Positions 1 to 6,265 of a stretch of 10,747 nt of DNA are shown in pieces. The notes beneath the pieces were generated by a model. That model searched no databases and was not told the origin of the DNA. It was given only the letters and a program-made list of their open reading frames with translations. This DNA is from CAADGU01 sp964581605 (GTDB lineage Bacteria; Chloroflexota; Anaerolineae; Promineifilales; Promineifilaceae). The stretch spans positions 1 through 10,747 of the forward strand of contig CAZOPF010000149.1 in assembly GCA_964581605.1 (NCBI GenBank). Reading direction: 5' to 3'. The position numbers and the translations under genes were made by a program. How positions within the stretch are numbered: position 1 is the stretch's first letter; every line of letters begins with the position of its first letter.

Positions 1-449
1 TGCCGCAGCCGTTCTAGCTCCTGTTCCATTTGCGCCGCCACCTGTTGCAGTGCCGCTTCCGGGTCGTCGCTGAGGGCGGCCGGCAGCAAGGGGCGGGGCA
101 CAACGGGCATCTCTTCCAGCCACTCATCCTGCCAGGCATGGCCCAGGGTGTCATGCAACATACGCAGCAGTTCGGCGGCCTGCTCCTGGTCTTGCGCCTG
201 GCTGGTCTGCTGCGCCGGGGAAAAGAGGAGGGGGGGTGTTTCGCCGGGGCGGTAAAGCAGCATCGGGGCGTCTACCTCTCCTTCGTGGCCGCAGTGGGGG
301 CAGGGCAGGTTGTGCAGGGCGCCGGCCCGAAGGCGGCCGAGCAGGTCGGGGCGCTCGCTGGCATCTACAATGAGCCAGATGTCGGCGGTAAATGGCTGCC
401 CACAGTGCGGGCAGGTGAGGGAGGCGGGCTGGCTGAGGCTGTGTGTCAT
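1..449 (-). CDS. CpXC domain protein, partial (5' part; C-terminus off the left edge)
   Basis: The frame is open from an ATG at 449 down to base 1 with no stop, so about 149 residues of the N-terminal part are present. Two CPHC motifs lie at residues 13-16 and 50-53, about 37 residues apart, with a hydrophobic stretch and a conserved-looking PDL region between them. This is the layout of the CpXC family (paired Cys-Pro-X-Cys motifs), thought to bind a metal ion such as zinc. From about residue 85 the chain becomes rich in Gln, Glu, Ala and Leu and probably helical; the protein continues outside the window. The start is supported by GGAG about 8 bases upstream and by a clear promoter at 513-541. 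The role is unknown; family members are mostly uncharacterised and often carry extra C-terminal domains. The family call is confident from the motif pair; no function is assigned. Confidence 0.8.
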   Translation of the reverse strand, partial: MTHSLSQPASLTCPHCGQPFTADIWLIVDASERPDLLGRLRAGALHNLPCPHCGHEGEVDAPMLLYRPGETPPLLFSPAQQTSQAQDQEQAAELLRMLHDTLGHAWQDEWLEEMPVVPRPLLPAALSDDPEAALQQVAAQMEQELERLR

Positions 450-512
450 GCGATTGTCTCCGCCGGGGTCAGGCTGGCCCCGGCATGGCTGGCTGGCTGT
501 ATGCTGGTTGGT

Positions 513-541
513 ATTGTAATGGGCAATGGGGGTTTGTTCAA
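513..541 (-). promoter_or_regulatory. Sigma70-type promoter of the CpXC gene
   Basis: On the minus strand, TTGAAC (541-536) is separated by exactly 17 bases from TACAAT (518-513). The predicted transcription start is near 506, giving a leader of about 57 nt before the ATG at 449. The same box pair and spacing recurs at 8616-8644, which supports it as the local housekeeping promoter. Confidence 0.65.
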
Positions 542-566
542 CCGGGGCAGCGGATGGGGAGCGATC

Positions 567-613
567 CGCGAAGGGGCGCGAAGGGGCGCGAAGGGGCGCG
601 AAGGGGCGCGAAG
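567..613. repeat. 10-bp tandem repeat, 4.7 copies
   Basis: The unit CGCGAAGGGG is repeated perfectly four times from 567 to 606, followed by CGCGAAG (607-613). It lies in the gap between the end of vapC (634) and the CpXC promoter. The period equals about one helical turn. The CGCGAAG core also occurs in the 9-bp array at 9045-9071, so the two are probably related local repeat types. Confidence 0.9.
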
Positions 614-633
614 TTGTTGGTGGTTGGGCAGGT

Positions 634-1017
634 TTACCAGATGGTTTGGGGGTAAAAGGCGCGGATGGTCTGGTCGGGGGTGATGAGGGGAGCATTCAGG
701 CGCACGGCCGTAGCCACAATGGTGCGATCGGCCGGGTCACGGTGCGCCCAGATCAGAGCTAAATTGGCCAGCCAGGTGTCCAAATCTATGGCGACGATCT
801 CCACCCCTTGCACCCGTTGCAGTTGGCGCGCATACCGATCAACCGGCAAGGGTAATTGCAGCGAACCTTTTTGGACTTTAATGCCTATCTCCCAAATGGA
901 AATAGAACTGACAATCAAATGGGTGGCCTGTTGCAGGGCGGTTTGCGCCGCCGGGGTCAGTTTCGTGGGGTCTAGCGTCCAGTAAATGAGAGCCGAGGTG
1001 TCGAGTACGGCCGTCAT
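634..1017 (-). CDS. vapC: VapC-type PIN domain toxin ribonuclease
   Basis: The 127-residue product has the size and motifs of a single PIN domain: LDTSAL at the N-terminus (Asp6), SIWEI (Glu43), HRDPADR (Asp94, Asp97) and TPDQTI (Asp115). These acidic residues form the Mg2+ site of VapC ribonucleases, which cut RNA when not held by their antitoxin. ATG 1017 is chosen over an in-frame ATG at 1029 because it overlaps the antitoxin stop as ATGA (1017-1014), a standard translational coupling, and because the PIN strand normally begins directly after the Met. It is the second gene of a two-gene toxin-antitoxin operon. All expected acidic residues are present and the frame is intact, so it looks functional. 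An ACGGCCGT octamer (1007-1014) lies in its fourth to seventh bases onward. The RNA target cannot be inferred. Confidence 0.9.
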   Translation of the reverse strand: MTAVLDTSALIYWTLDPTKLTPAAQTALQQATHLIVSSISIWEIGIKVQKGSLQLPLPVDRYARQLQRVQGVEIVAIDLDTWLANLALIWAHRDPADRTIVATAVRLNAPLITPDQTIRAFYPQTIW

Positions 1018-1244
1018 GCCTCCTCCCATTCTCCCCAGGTTGGCTCATCCAGATCGCCGTGATAGATCACCTGCCCTTGTAAGTCGCCAAAAACCTCGGC
1101 CACACTCAACCCCTGTTGGATGGGCACAATGCGCAAGACCGGCTTGTTGTGGTGGGTGACAATCAACTCCTCGCCGCTGCTCTCGATCTGGCGAAAGATT
1201 TCCAGCATATTGGTTTTAAGTGTACTTTTAGAGACAGTTTGCAT
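1014..1244 (-). CDS. Phd/YefM-family antitoxin
   Basis: The 76-residue protein begins MQTVSKSTLKTNMLEIFRQI and contains VTHHNKPVLRIVP. This is the usual N-terminal DNA-binding fold of Phd/YefM antitoxins (sequence TVSKS..., then a helix, then a basic turn and a beta strand). The C-terminal tail is acidic (GDLDEPTWGEWEEA) and is the likely toxin-neutralising segment. The ATG at 1244 is chosen because GAGGG lies about 9 bases upstream; an in-frame ATG at 1274 has no ribosome-binding site and would add a non-family extension. The gene overlaps vapC by four bases. Antitoxins of this type normally bind the operon promoter, here the region 1276-1315, and repress it together with the toxin. Confidence 0.88.
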   Translation of the reverse strand: MQTVSKSTLKTNMLEIFRQIESSGEELIVTHHNKPVLRIVPIQQGLSVAEVFGDLQGQVIYHGDLDEPTWGEWEEA

Positions 1245-1275
1245 CCTGTTATCCCTCGGACAAAAAATAGTCATT

Positions 1276-1315
1276 AATATGGCTATATTTTAATGAAGGC
1301 GGCTGATCAAATCAA
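1276..1315 (-). promoter_or_regulatory. Promoter and possible operator of the toxin-antitoxin operon
   Basis: On the minus strand TTGATT (1315-1310) and TAAAAT (1292-1287) are spaced by 17 bases. A short inverted repeat, AATAT-N4-ATATT (1276-1289), overlaps the -10 and the predicted start near 1280, a suitable place for autorepression by the Phd-like antitoxin. The boxes are seen directly; the operator role is inference, since five-base arms are weak. Confidence 0.55.
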
Positions 1316-1332
1316 CTTTTTGGGCAAGGCTG

Positions 1333-1341
1333 TGCTACAAT
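1333..1341 (+). promoter_or_regulatory. Extended -10 promoter, leaderless start of the Uma2 gene
   Basis: TG-C-TACAAT at 1333-1341 is an extended -10 element. Its predicted transcription start is about seven bases downstream, at the ATG itself (1348), and there is no Shine-Dalgarno sequence. The transcript is therefore probably leaderless. No good -35 is visible; the upstream side is shared with the divergent toxin-antitoxin promoter. Confidence 0.55.
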
Positions 1342-1347
1342 ACCCGC

Positions 1348-2025
1348 ATGATTACCCAAGAGCTGATTCCTCCAAAAGAAAAAGCGGGCAGTTTGCACAT
1401 GAGCTACGAAGAGTTCCTGGCCTGGGCCGGTGAAGATATCCAGGCTGAATGGGTGAATGGAGAAGTAATAGAATTTATGCCAGCTAAACCTATACACCAG
1501 ATGACCCTGAAGTTTCTCTCTGACCTGTTAACTATGTTTGCCGGTCTTTTTGATTTGGGGGTAGTTCTTGTCGCTCCTTTGGAGATGAAACTCAGCCACT
1601 CAAGCCGTGAGCCAGATATTATTTTTGTCTCCAAGAAAAACCTGAGCCGATTAACAAAAGAGCGATTTGAAGGCCCGGCCGATTTAGTTATTGAGGTTGT
1701 TTCCGACGATAGCGTTCATCGGGATCGGCGGCAGAAATTTAATGAGTATCGGCAGGAAGGGGTGCCCGAATACTGGATTATTGACCCGCGTCCCGGCAAG
1801 CTACGGGCTGATTTTTACCACCTGGATGAAAAGGGGCACTACGATCTGTTTGCTACTGAGGAGGATGAGAGGGTGGCGTCACAGGTGCTAGAGGGGTTTT
1901 GGCTACGGCCGTCCTGGTTATGGCAGGCTGGCGAGTTAAATCCTTTCCTGGCCTTTTGCGAGATACGCGGCCTCTCTCCTGAAAAAGCAGAGGAAATCCA
2001 ACAATTGCTCCGCCGTGGTGGGTAG
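1348..2025 (+). CDS. Uma2 family putative endonuclease (DUF820)
   Basis: The 225-residue product has the Uma2 layout: a helical start with MSYEEFLAW (18-26), EWVNGEVIEF (34-43), the REPDIIFV strand (87-94), PADLVIEVVSDDS (110-122) followed by a basic helix with QKFNEY (129-134), and EYWIIDPR (141-148). Asp90, Glu116 and Lys130 match the PD-(D/E)XK nuclease-fold core. The family is expanded in cyanobacteria and Chloroflexota; the fold is known but biological roles are largely unproven. It is transcribed alone from a leaderless promoter, divergently from the toxin-antitoxin pair, and ends at a strong intrinsic terminator. The tail (from about 180) is a helical extension with LSPEKAEEIQQLLRR, common in the family. 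The frame is intact with all core residues. Confidence 0.9.
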   Translation: MITQELIPPKEKAGSLHMSYEEFLAWAGEDIQAEWVNGEVIEFMPAKPIHQMTLKFLSDLLTMFAGLFDLGVVLVAPLEMKLSHSSREPDIIFVSKKNLSRLTKERFEGPADLVIEVVSDDSVHRDRRQKFNEYRQEGVPEYWIIDPRPGKLRADFYHLDEKGHYDLFATEEDERVASQVLEGFWLRPSWLWQAGELNPFLAFCEIRGLSPEKAEEIQQLLRRGG

Positions 2026-2030
2026 CCAGA

Positions 2031-2068
2031 ACCCTGAGGGTTTCAGAAAACCCTCAGGGTCTTTTTTT
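2031..2068 (+). terminator. Intrinsic terminator after the Uma2 gene
   Basis: A perfect 13-bp stem (2031-2043 with 2048-2060, core ACCCTGAGGG/CCCTCAGGGT) closes a 4-nt loop and is followed by C and seven T. It isolates the Uma2 gene from the ABC operon, and the Pho-box repeats start 5 bases after it. Confidence 0.93.
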
Positions 2069-2072
2069 GCCC

Positions 2073-2111
2073 TTAATCAGAACTTAACAAAGAGTTAACA
2101 AGCTGTTGATC
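2073..2111 (+). promoter_or_regulatory. Pho box: four 11-bp-spaced direct repeats upstream of the ABC operon
   Basis: Hexamers TTAATC (2073), TTAACA (2084), TTAACA (2095) and TTGATC (2106) start at exact 11-base intervals, each pair separated by 5 bases. This is the architecture of PhoP/PhoB/SphR response-regulator sites (Bacillus TTAACA-like repeats, cyanobacterial TTAA-type repeats; both 11-bp periodic). The array ends 20 bases before the -10 at 2132, where no proper -35 exists, as expected for an activator-dependent promoter. The repeats are seen directly. The regulator assignment is inference, strengthened by a phosphodiesterase at the end of the operon. Confidence 0.72.
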
Positions 2112-2131
2112 TGCATTGGCGCGGGGAGGGA

Positions 2132-2137
2132 TATAGT
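2132..2137 (+). promoter_or_regulatory. -10 box of the ABC transporter operon
   Basis: TATAGT at 2132-2137 is the best -10 upstream of the operon; transcription would start near 2144. The only TTG-like hexamer upstream, TTGATC (2106-2111), is 20 bases away, too far for a good -35, and is the last of the four Pho-box repeats. Confidence 0.5.
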
Positions 2138-2164
2138 ACGGCCGTGTGTTCATCACGGCCGTAC
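2136..2164 (+). repeat. Perfect 11-bp inverted repeat at the operon transcription start
   Basis: GTACGGCCGTG (2136-2146) and its complement CACGGCCGTAC (2154-2164) flank a 7-base loop. Each arm contains one ACGGCCGT palindrome (2138-2145 and 2155-2162). The structure begins inside the -10 and covers the predicted 5' end of the transcript. It may act as a 5' stabilising stem or as a DNA-level binding site; neither can be decided from sequence. Confidence 0.85.
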
Positions 2165-2214
2165 CCCAGGGGCGGCCATCCTTATATTCCATCTTCACGA
2201 AGGAGAAGAATCCC

Positions 2215-3402
2215 ATGACCCGAAAATCGTATCTGTTTTTATGGCAGTTGGCTCTGTTGCTGATCCTGGCCGTGCTGCTCGCCGCCTGTTCCAGTGGCCA
2301 GGCCGCCAACCCCACCAGCGAGCCGGTTGACAGCGAAGAGAGTGACAGCGAAGCGTCCAACAGCGAAGGCGAAATGAGCGAAATGGACGCCCTGATCAAA
2401 GCCGCCCAGGCCGAAGGCCAGCTCACCACCATCGCCCTGCCCCACGACTGGTGCAACTACGGCGAAATGCTGGAAACGTTCAAAGAAAAATACGGCCTCA
2501 CCATCAACGAACTCGATCCCAATGCCGGTTCTGGCGATGAACTGGAAGCCATTCGCGCCAACAAGGATAACACCGGCCCGCAAGCGCCTGATGTCATTGA
2601 TGTCGGTTTTGCTTTTGGCCCGCAGGCCAAAGACGAAGGGTTGATCCAGCCCTACAAAGTCGCCACCTGGGACAGTATCCCAGACGGATTGAAAGATTCG
2701 GAAGGCTATTGGTATGGCGACTATTACGGCGTTTTGGGCTTTCAGGTGAACACTGATGTGGTGGAGAATGTACCCCAAAAATGGGCCGACCTGTTAAACC
2801 CCGAATACGCGGGACAGGTAGCGCTGGCCGGCGACCCGCGCACCTCCAACCAGGCGATCCAATCGGTGTATGCGGCGGCCCTGGCCAATGGCGGTTCGCT
2901 GGACAACGCCGCGCCCGGCCTGGATTTCTTTGCGGAACTCAACCAGGCGGGTAACTTCGTGCCCGTTATCGCCAAACAGGGCACGCTGGCCACCGGCGAA
3001 ACGCCTGTTGTCATCCGTTGGGACTATCTGGCGCTGACCGACCGGGATACGTTTGGCGATAACCCGGCAACGGCCGTCGTCATCCCCGAAGACGGCGTCT
3101 TTGGTGGTGTCTACTCCCAGGCCATTAGCGCCTATGCGCCACACCCCAATGCGGCCAAATTGTGGATGGAGTTTCTCTACTCTGACGAGGGGCAGCTGAT
3201 CTGGCTGGAAGGTTACTGCCATCCCATCCGCTATGATGATCTGGTGGCGCGTGACGTAATCCCGCAAGAGCTGGCCGATAAACTGCCCTCGGCCGAACTG
3301 TACGCGCAGGCCATCTTCCCCACCATTGCCCAGTTGGAGTCAGCCAAAACGGTCATTACCGAGCAGTGGGATAGCGTGGTGAATGTGAATGTAACCGAGT
3401 AA
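2215..3402 (+). CDS. ABC transporter substrate-binding lipoprotein (AfuA/PhnS/PotD-like)
   Basis: The 395-residue product starts with a lipoprotein signal: positively charged TRK, a hydrophobic core, then lipobox LLAAC with Cys25. Residues 35-57 form a Ser/Glu/Asp-rich flexible linker, followed by a periplasmic-binding fold of the family-1 or COG1840 kind: APDVIDVGFAFG, EGLIQPY, YYGVLGFQVNTDVV, KWADLLNPEYAGQVALAGDPRTSN, PVVIRWDYLA, HPNAAKLWMEFLYSDEGQ. Families with this core bind iron(III), polyamines, thiamine, 2-aminoethylphosphonate or phosphate esters. The Pho box upstream and the phosphodiesterase downstream favour a phosphorus compound. Cys80 and the Cys in GYCHP could form a disulfide. 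ATG 2215 is preceded by AAGGAGA (2200-2206) at an ideal distance and starts directly at the signal peptide; an upstream in-frame start at 2146 would precede the signal with unrelated sequence. A terminator-like hairpin follows the gene. Confidence 0.9.
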   Translation: MTRKSYLFLWQLALLLILAVLLAACSSGQAANPTSEPVDSEESDSEASNSEGEMSEMDALIKAAQAEGQLTTIALPHDWCNYGEMLETFKEKYGLTINELDPNAGSGDELEAIRANKDNTGPQAPDVIDVGFAFGPQAKDEGLIQPYKVATWDSIPDGLKDSEGYWYGDYYGVLGFQVNTDVVENVPQKWADLLNPEYAGQVALAGDPRTSNQAIQSVYAAALANGGSLDNAAPGLDFFAELNQAGNFVPVIAKQGTLATGETPVVIRWDYLALTDRDTFGDNPATAVVIPEDGVFGGVYSQAISAYAPHPNAAKLWMEFLYSDEGQLIWLEGYCHPIRYDDLVARDVIPQELADKLPSAELYAQAIFPTIAQLESAKTVITEQWDSVVNVNVTE

Positions 3403-3415
3403 AATATGAAGGTTC

Positions 3416-3453
3416 AGACCTGACAGGTTTCAAAAACCTGTCAGGTCTTTTTG
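3416..3453 (+). terminator. Hairpin with T-tract between binding protein and first permease
   Basis: A perfect 15-bp stem (3416-3430 with 3434-3448, core GACCTGACAGG/CCTGTCAGGTC) is followed by TTTT. It lies 14 bases after the binding-protein stop and ends only 7 to 12 bases before the permease ATG at 3460. In an operon this would act as a partial terminator or as a 3' stabiliser, giving more binding protein than permease, a ratio usual for such transporters. Confidence 0.85.
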
Positions 3454-3459
3454 TGTTTT

Positions 3460-4359
3460 ATGGCTTCTTTACCGGCAACTGCACCTGTTTTACCCACCCG
3501 CCGTTTTCAGGCCAGGCAACTTTTCTGGACCTGGCTGGGTGTGGTTCCCTTTTTTCTGTTTGCCTTTGCTTTTCTGTTTTTGCCCACGCTGTCCCTGTTT
3601 GTGGGGGCGTTTCAAAATGCAGAAGGGCGATTAACGCTGGCAAACATTCAGGCATTGTTCCAGCCGTTCATCATGCGGGCCTATTGGACGACGATACAGA
3701 TTAGTGCAGTCACGGCCGTGCTCGGCGGTATCTTTGGCTTTCTCATGGCCTATGCGGCGATTATGGGTGGTGTGCCTCGTTCTGTGCGCACAGCCATACT
3801 CACCTTCTGCGGCGTCGCTTCCAACTTTGCCGGGGTGCCCCTGGCCTTTGCCTTCATCGCCACCTTAGGCCGGGTCGGGCTGGTCACCGTCTTGCTCAAG
3901 GAACTGTTCAACTTTAACCCGTATGAACATGGCTTTAATCTCTACAGCTTTGCCGGGCTGAGCCTGACCTATCTCTACTTTCAATTTCCGCTGATGATCC
4001 TCATCATCTCCCCGGCATTGGAAGGGTTAAAACCAGAGTGGGAAGAAGCGGCGCACAACCTGGGCGCGTCCAACCGGCAATACTGGCGCTACGTGGCCTT
4101 TCCTGTCCTGCTACCGGCCATCCTGGGCACCATGATCTTGCTCTTTGGCAATGCCTTTGGCGCGTATGCCACCGCGTATGCGCTGACGGGTGGTTCGCTC
4201 AACCTGGTGCCCATCCTTATTGGCGCGCAGATTCGCGGCGACGTGCTGCATAATCCTAACCTGGGTTATGCCCTGGCGCTGGGCATGGTGGTGGTGATGG
4301 CCGTTTCCATCAGCCTCTATTCTCTGTTACAGCGCCGCGCCGAGAGGTGGTTGAAATGA
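3460..4359 (+). CDS. ABC transporter permease, first subunit (PotB/PhnU-like)
   Basis: The 299-residue product is a binding-protein-dependent inner-membrane permease with about six hydrophobic segments (near residues 24-46, 78-102, 112-136, 165-187, 214-232, 267-290). The EAA loop, EEAAHNLGASNRQYW followed by FPVLLPAIL (195-222), contacts the ATPase. ATG 3460 is the first suitable start; a TTG at 3451 lies inside the T-tract of the upstream hairpin. There is no Shine-Dalgarno sequence because the hairpin occupies its place, so translation may be weak. The stop overlaps the next permease start (ATGA at 4356-4359), which indicates translational coupling and a heterodimeric permease. The frame is intact. 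Substrate cannot be read from the permease itself. Confidence 0.9.
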   Translation: MASLPATAPVLPTRRFQARQLFWTWLGVVPFFLFAFAFLFLPTLSLFVGAFQNAEGRLTLANIQALFQPFIMRAYWTTIQISAVTAVLGGIFGFLMAYAAIMGGVPRSVRTAILTFCGVASNFAGVPLAFAFIATLGRVGLVTVLLKELFNFNPYEHGFNLYSFAGLSLTYLYFQFPLMILIISPALEGLKPEWEEAAHNLGASNRQYWRYVAFPVLLPAILGTMILLFGNAFGAYATAYALTGGSLNLVPILIGAQIRGDVLHNPNLGYALALGMVVVMAVSISLYSLLQRRAERWLK

Positions 4360-5141
4360 AACGTTCTTCTTTTTGGGCCTGGCTCTGGATTGGTTTGGGA
4401 GCCTTCTATTTTGTGTTGCCCCTCTACGCCGTCTTGCAGTTTTCGTTGAAGGCGCAAAAAGGGACGTTCAGCCTGCTGGCATACCAGAATGTGCTGGGCG
4501 ATCCCCGCTTCCTGCGTACCTTCACCTTTTCGCTGGAGATGGCGTTGTTGAGCATTCTGGTCAGCCTGCTGCTGATTGTGCCTACGGCGTATTGGGTGCA
4601 TTTGCGGCTGCCACAGCTGCGCCCGGTGGTGGAGCTGATTACGCTGATGCCTTTTGTAATTCCGGCGGTGGTGCTGGTCTTTGGGCTGATTCGCACCTAC
4701 AGCCGCCCGCCGTTTGTGTTGGTCAGCAGCCCGGCGCTGTTGGTGGCGGGGTATGTGGTGCTGTCGCTGCCGTATATGTACCGGGCGGTGGATACGGGGC
4801 TGCGTAGTATGGATGTGCGCCGTCTGACGGAAGCGGCGCAAAGTCTGGGAGCGGGCTGGCCCACTATTTTGTTCCGGGTTATTTTACCCAATTTGCGCAC
4901 GGCCTTATTGAGCGGCGCATTTTTGACGGTGGCGATTGTCATTGGTGAGTTTACGCTGGCTTCGCTGCTGGCCTGGCCGGCGTTTGGCCCCTACATGGCG
5001 CAACTGGGGCAAGATCGGGCCTTTGAACCGGCGGCGCTGGCGATCATCAGCTTTGGGCTGACCTGGCTGGCGATGATGTTGATCTATTTTCTGGGGCGCG
5101 GCCGCCAGGCGGAACAGCGCCAGATTGCCGGGGCAAGGTAG
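4356..5141 (+). CDS. ABC transporter permease, second subunit (PotC/PhnV-like)
   Basis: This 261-residue membrane protein has about six hydrophobic segments (near 8-30, 58-80, 92-112, 124-142, 183-208, 228-247) and the EAA loop TEAAQSLGAGWPTILFRVILPNL (158-180), with Glu159, Gly165 and the Ile-Leu-Pro end. It pairs with the preceding permease in the transporter core. ATG 4356 overlaps the upstream stop by four bases and is preceded by AGAGG (4343-4347) at 8 bases. An in-frame GTG at 4347 is rejected because it would overlap that ribosome-binding site. The ATPase gene follows after 23 bases. The Gly/Arg/Gln-rich C-terminus is cytoplasmic by the usual topology. Confidence 0.9.
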   Translation: MKRSSFWAWLWIGLGAFYFVLPLYAVLQFSLKAQKGTFSLLAYQNVLGDPRFLRTFTFSLEMALLSILVSLLLIVPTAYWVHLRLPQLRPVVELITLMPFVIPAVVLVFGLIRTYSRPPFVLVSSPALLVAGYVVLSLPYMYRAVDTGLRSMDVRRLTEAAQSLGAGWPTILFRVILPNLRTALLSGAFLTVAIVIGEFTLASLLAWPAFGPYMAQLGQDRAFEPAALAIISFGLTWLAMMLIYFLGRGRQAEQRQIAGAR

Positions 5142-5164
5142 CGGGGAGAGTGGGAGATTGAGGC

Positions 5165-6223
5165 ATGAGTTCATTGATCTTAACGGGGGTGCAAAAGCGG
5201 TATGGGCGGGTGACGGCCGTAGACTCGTTCAATCTCCAGGTTGCCAGTGGCGAGTTCATCTCCTTTCTGGGGCCGAGCGGCTGTGGCAAAACGACCACCC
5301 TGCGCATGATTGCCGGTTTTGAAACCCCTAGCGCCGGGCAAATTTTGGTGAATGGCGAAGATGTTACCCACAAACGGCCGAACCAGCGGCAGATTGGCAT
5401 GGTCTTTCAATCTTACGCCCTCTTCCCCAATATGACGGCGGCAGACAACATCGGCTTTGGCCTGAAGGTGGCGGGGCGGTCCCGCGCCGAGATAAAAGAG
5501 CGGGTGGCGGAAATGTTGGCGCTGGTGAAGATGTCTGAATTGGGCAACCGCTATCCCTACCAGTTGTCCGGCGGGCAGCAGCAGCGGGTGGCGCTGGCGC
5601 GCGCCCTGGCCGTGCAGCCGCAACTGCTGCTGCTCGATGAACCGTTGTCGGCGCTGGACGCCAAAATACGGCTGTCTTTGCGCACCGAAATCCGGGCGAT
5701 CCAGCAGCAGTTGGGCATTACTACCATTTATGTGACCCATGACCAGGAAGAGGCGTTGTCGCTGTCTGACCGGGTGGTGGTGATGAATGAGAGCCGCATG
5801 GAGCAGGTGGGCACGCCGTTTGAGATTTACAACTTTCCGCAGACGTTGTTTGTGGCTTCTTTTGTGGGTACGCTGAACATTGTGCCCGGCCAGGCAGTGC
5901 AGGCGGGCACGGATCGGGTGCTGCTGGATGGGCAGGAAATTCGGGCGGCACGGCCGTTGCCAGCAGCGACCACACACACGGCCGTCTCTCTGGCGCTGCG
6001 CCCGGAACTATTGTCGCTGCATGAAAATGGTGTGGTGGGGAATCGGCTGCACGGCCGTGTGGAAACCATCTCCTTCCTCGGTTCCATTGTGCGCATCCAG
6101 GTGCGCTTGCAGCAAAACAGCCTCTTTCTGGACGAGTTTAACAACCCCCACCTGGCCCTGCCCGCCATCGGCGAAGATGTGACCATCCATTTTCAGCCGG
6201 AGGCGTGTCTGGTGTTATCGTAA
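5165..6223 (+). CDS. ABC transporter ATP-binding protein (PotA/FbpC/PhnT class)
   Basis: The 352-residue product is a complete nucleotide-binding domain with a C-terminal regulatory (TOBE) domain. Walker A is GPSGCGKTT (36-44), Q-loop Gln82 in MVFQSYALFP, signature LSGGQQQRVALARAL (134-148), Walker B LLLLDEP (154-160) with Glu159, D-loop SALD (162-165) and switch His192 in YVTHDQEEA. Residues from about 240 to the end form the TOBE region that marks polyamine, iron, maltose and phosphonate importers. All catalytic residues are intact. ATG 5165 has GGGAG (5152-5156) 8 bases upstream. It follows the permease by 23 bases and drives import through the two permeases. Three ACGGCCGT octamers lie in the TOBE coding part (5950, 5978, 6051) and one near the start (5213). 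Confidence 0.95.
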   Translation: MSSLILTGVQKRYGRVTAVDSFNLQVASGEFISFLGPSGCGKTTTLRMIAGFETPSAGQILVNGEDVTHKRPNQRQIGMVFQSYALFPNMTAADNIGFGLKVAGRSRAEIKERVAEMLALVKMSELGNRYPYQLSGGQQQRVALARALAVQPQLLLLDEPLSALDAKIRLSLRTEIRAIQQQLGITTIYVTHDQEEALSLSDRVVVMNESRMEQVGTPFEIYNFPQTLFVASFVGTLNIVPGQAVQAGTDRVLLDGQEIRAARPLPAATTHTAVSLALRPELLSLHENGVVGNRLHGRVETISFLGSIVRIQVRLQQNSLFLDEFNNPHLALPAIGEDVTIHFQPEACLVLS

Positions 6224-6265
6224 CGTGATGCGCGAGAGGTCACGGGTCACGCATCACGCCTCACG
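6224..6265. repeat. Four 7-bp repeats abutting the phosphodiesterase start codon, with an inverted repeat
   Basis: Heptamers of pattern NNTCACG fill 6238-6244, 6245-6251, 6252-6258 and 6259-6265, ending at the base before the ATG (6266). CGTGATGCG (6224-6232) is the exact complement of CGCATCACG (6250-6258), so the whole gap can fold into a stem. No Shine-Dalgarno sequence is present. Confidence 0.85.

Noticed and set aside
30..683. Open frame of 217 codons on the plus strand
   Set aside because: It is antisense to the CpXC gene and runs through the 10-bp repeat; the product is low-complexity and matches no family, while the minus strand shows paired CPHC motifs.
1014..1274. Antitoxin start at ATG 1274
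   Set aside because: No ribosome-binding site; the ten extra residues do not fit the Phd/YefM N-terminus, which begins at ATG 1244 behind GAGGG.
2146..2214. Upstream extension of the binding-protein gene
   Set aside because: It would place 23 unrelated residues before a perfect lipoprotein signal and would skip the strong AAGGAGA site at 2200-2206.
2144..2214. Riboswitch in the leader of the ABC operon
   Set aside because: The leader is only about 70 nt and shows one simple stem, with none of the conserved core sequences of known riboswitches.
2239..2778. Open frame of 179 codons on the minus strand
   Set aside because: It is the shadow of the binding-protein gene, whose lipobox and fold motifs are clear; the antisense product has no recognisable features.
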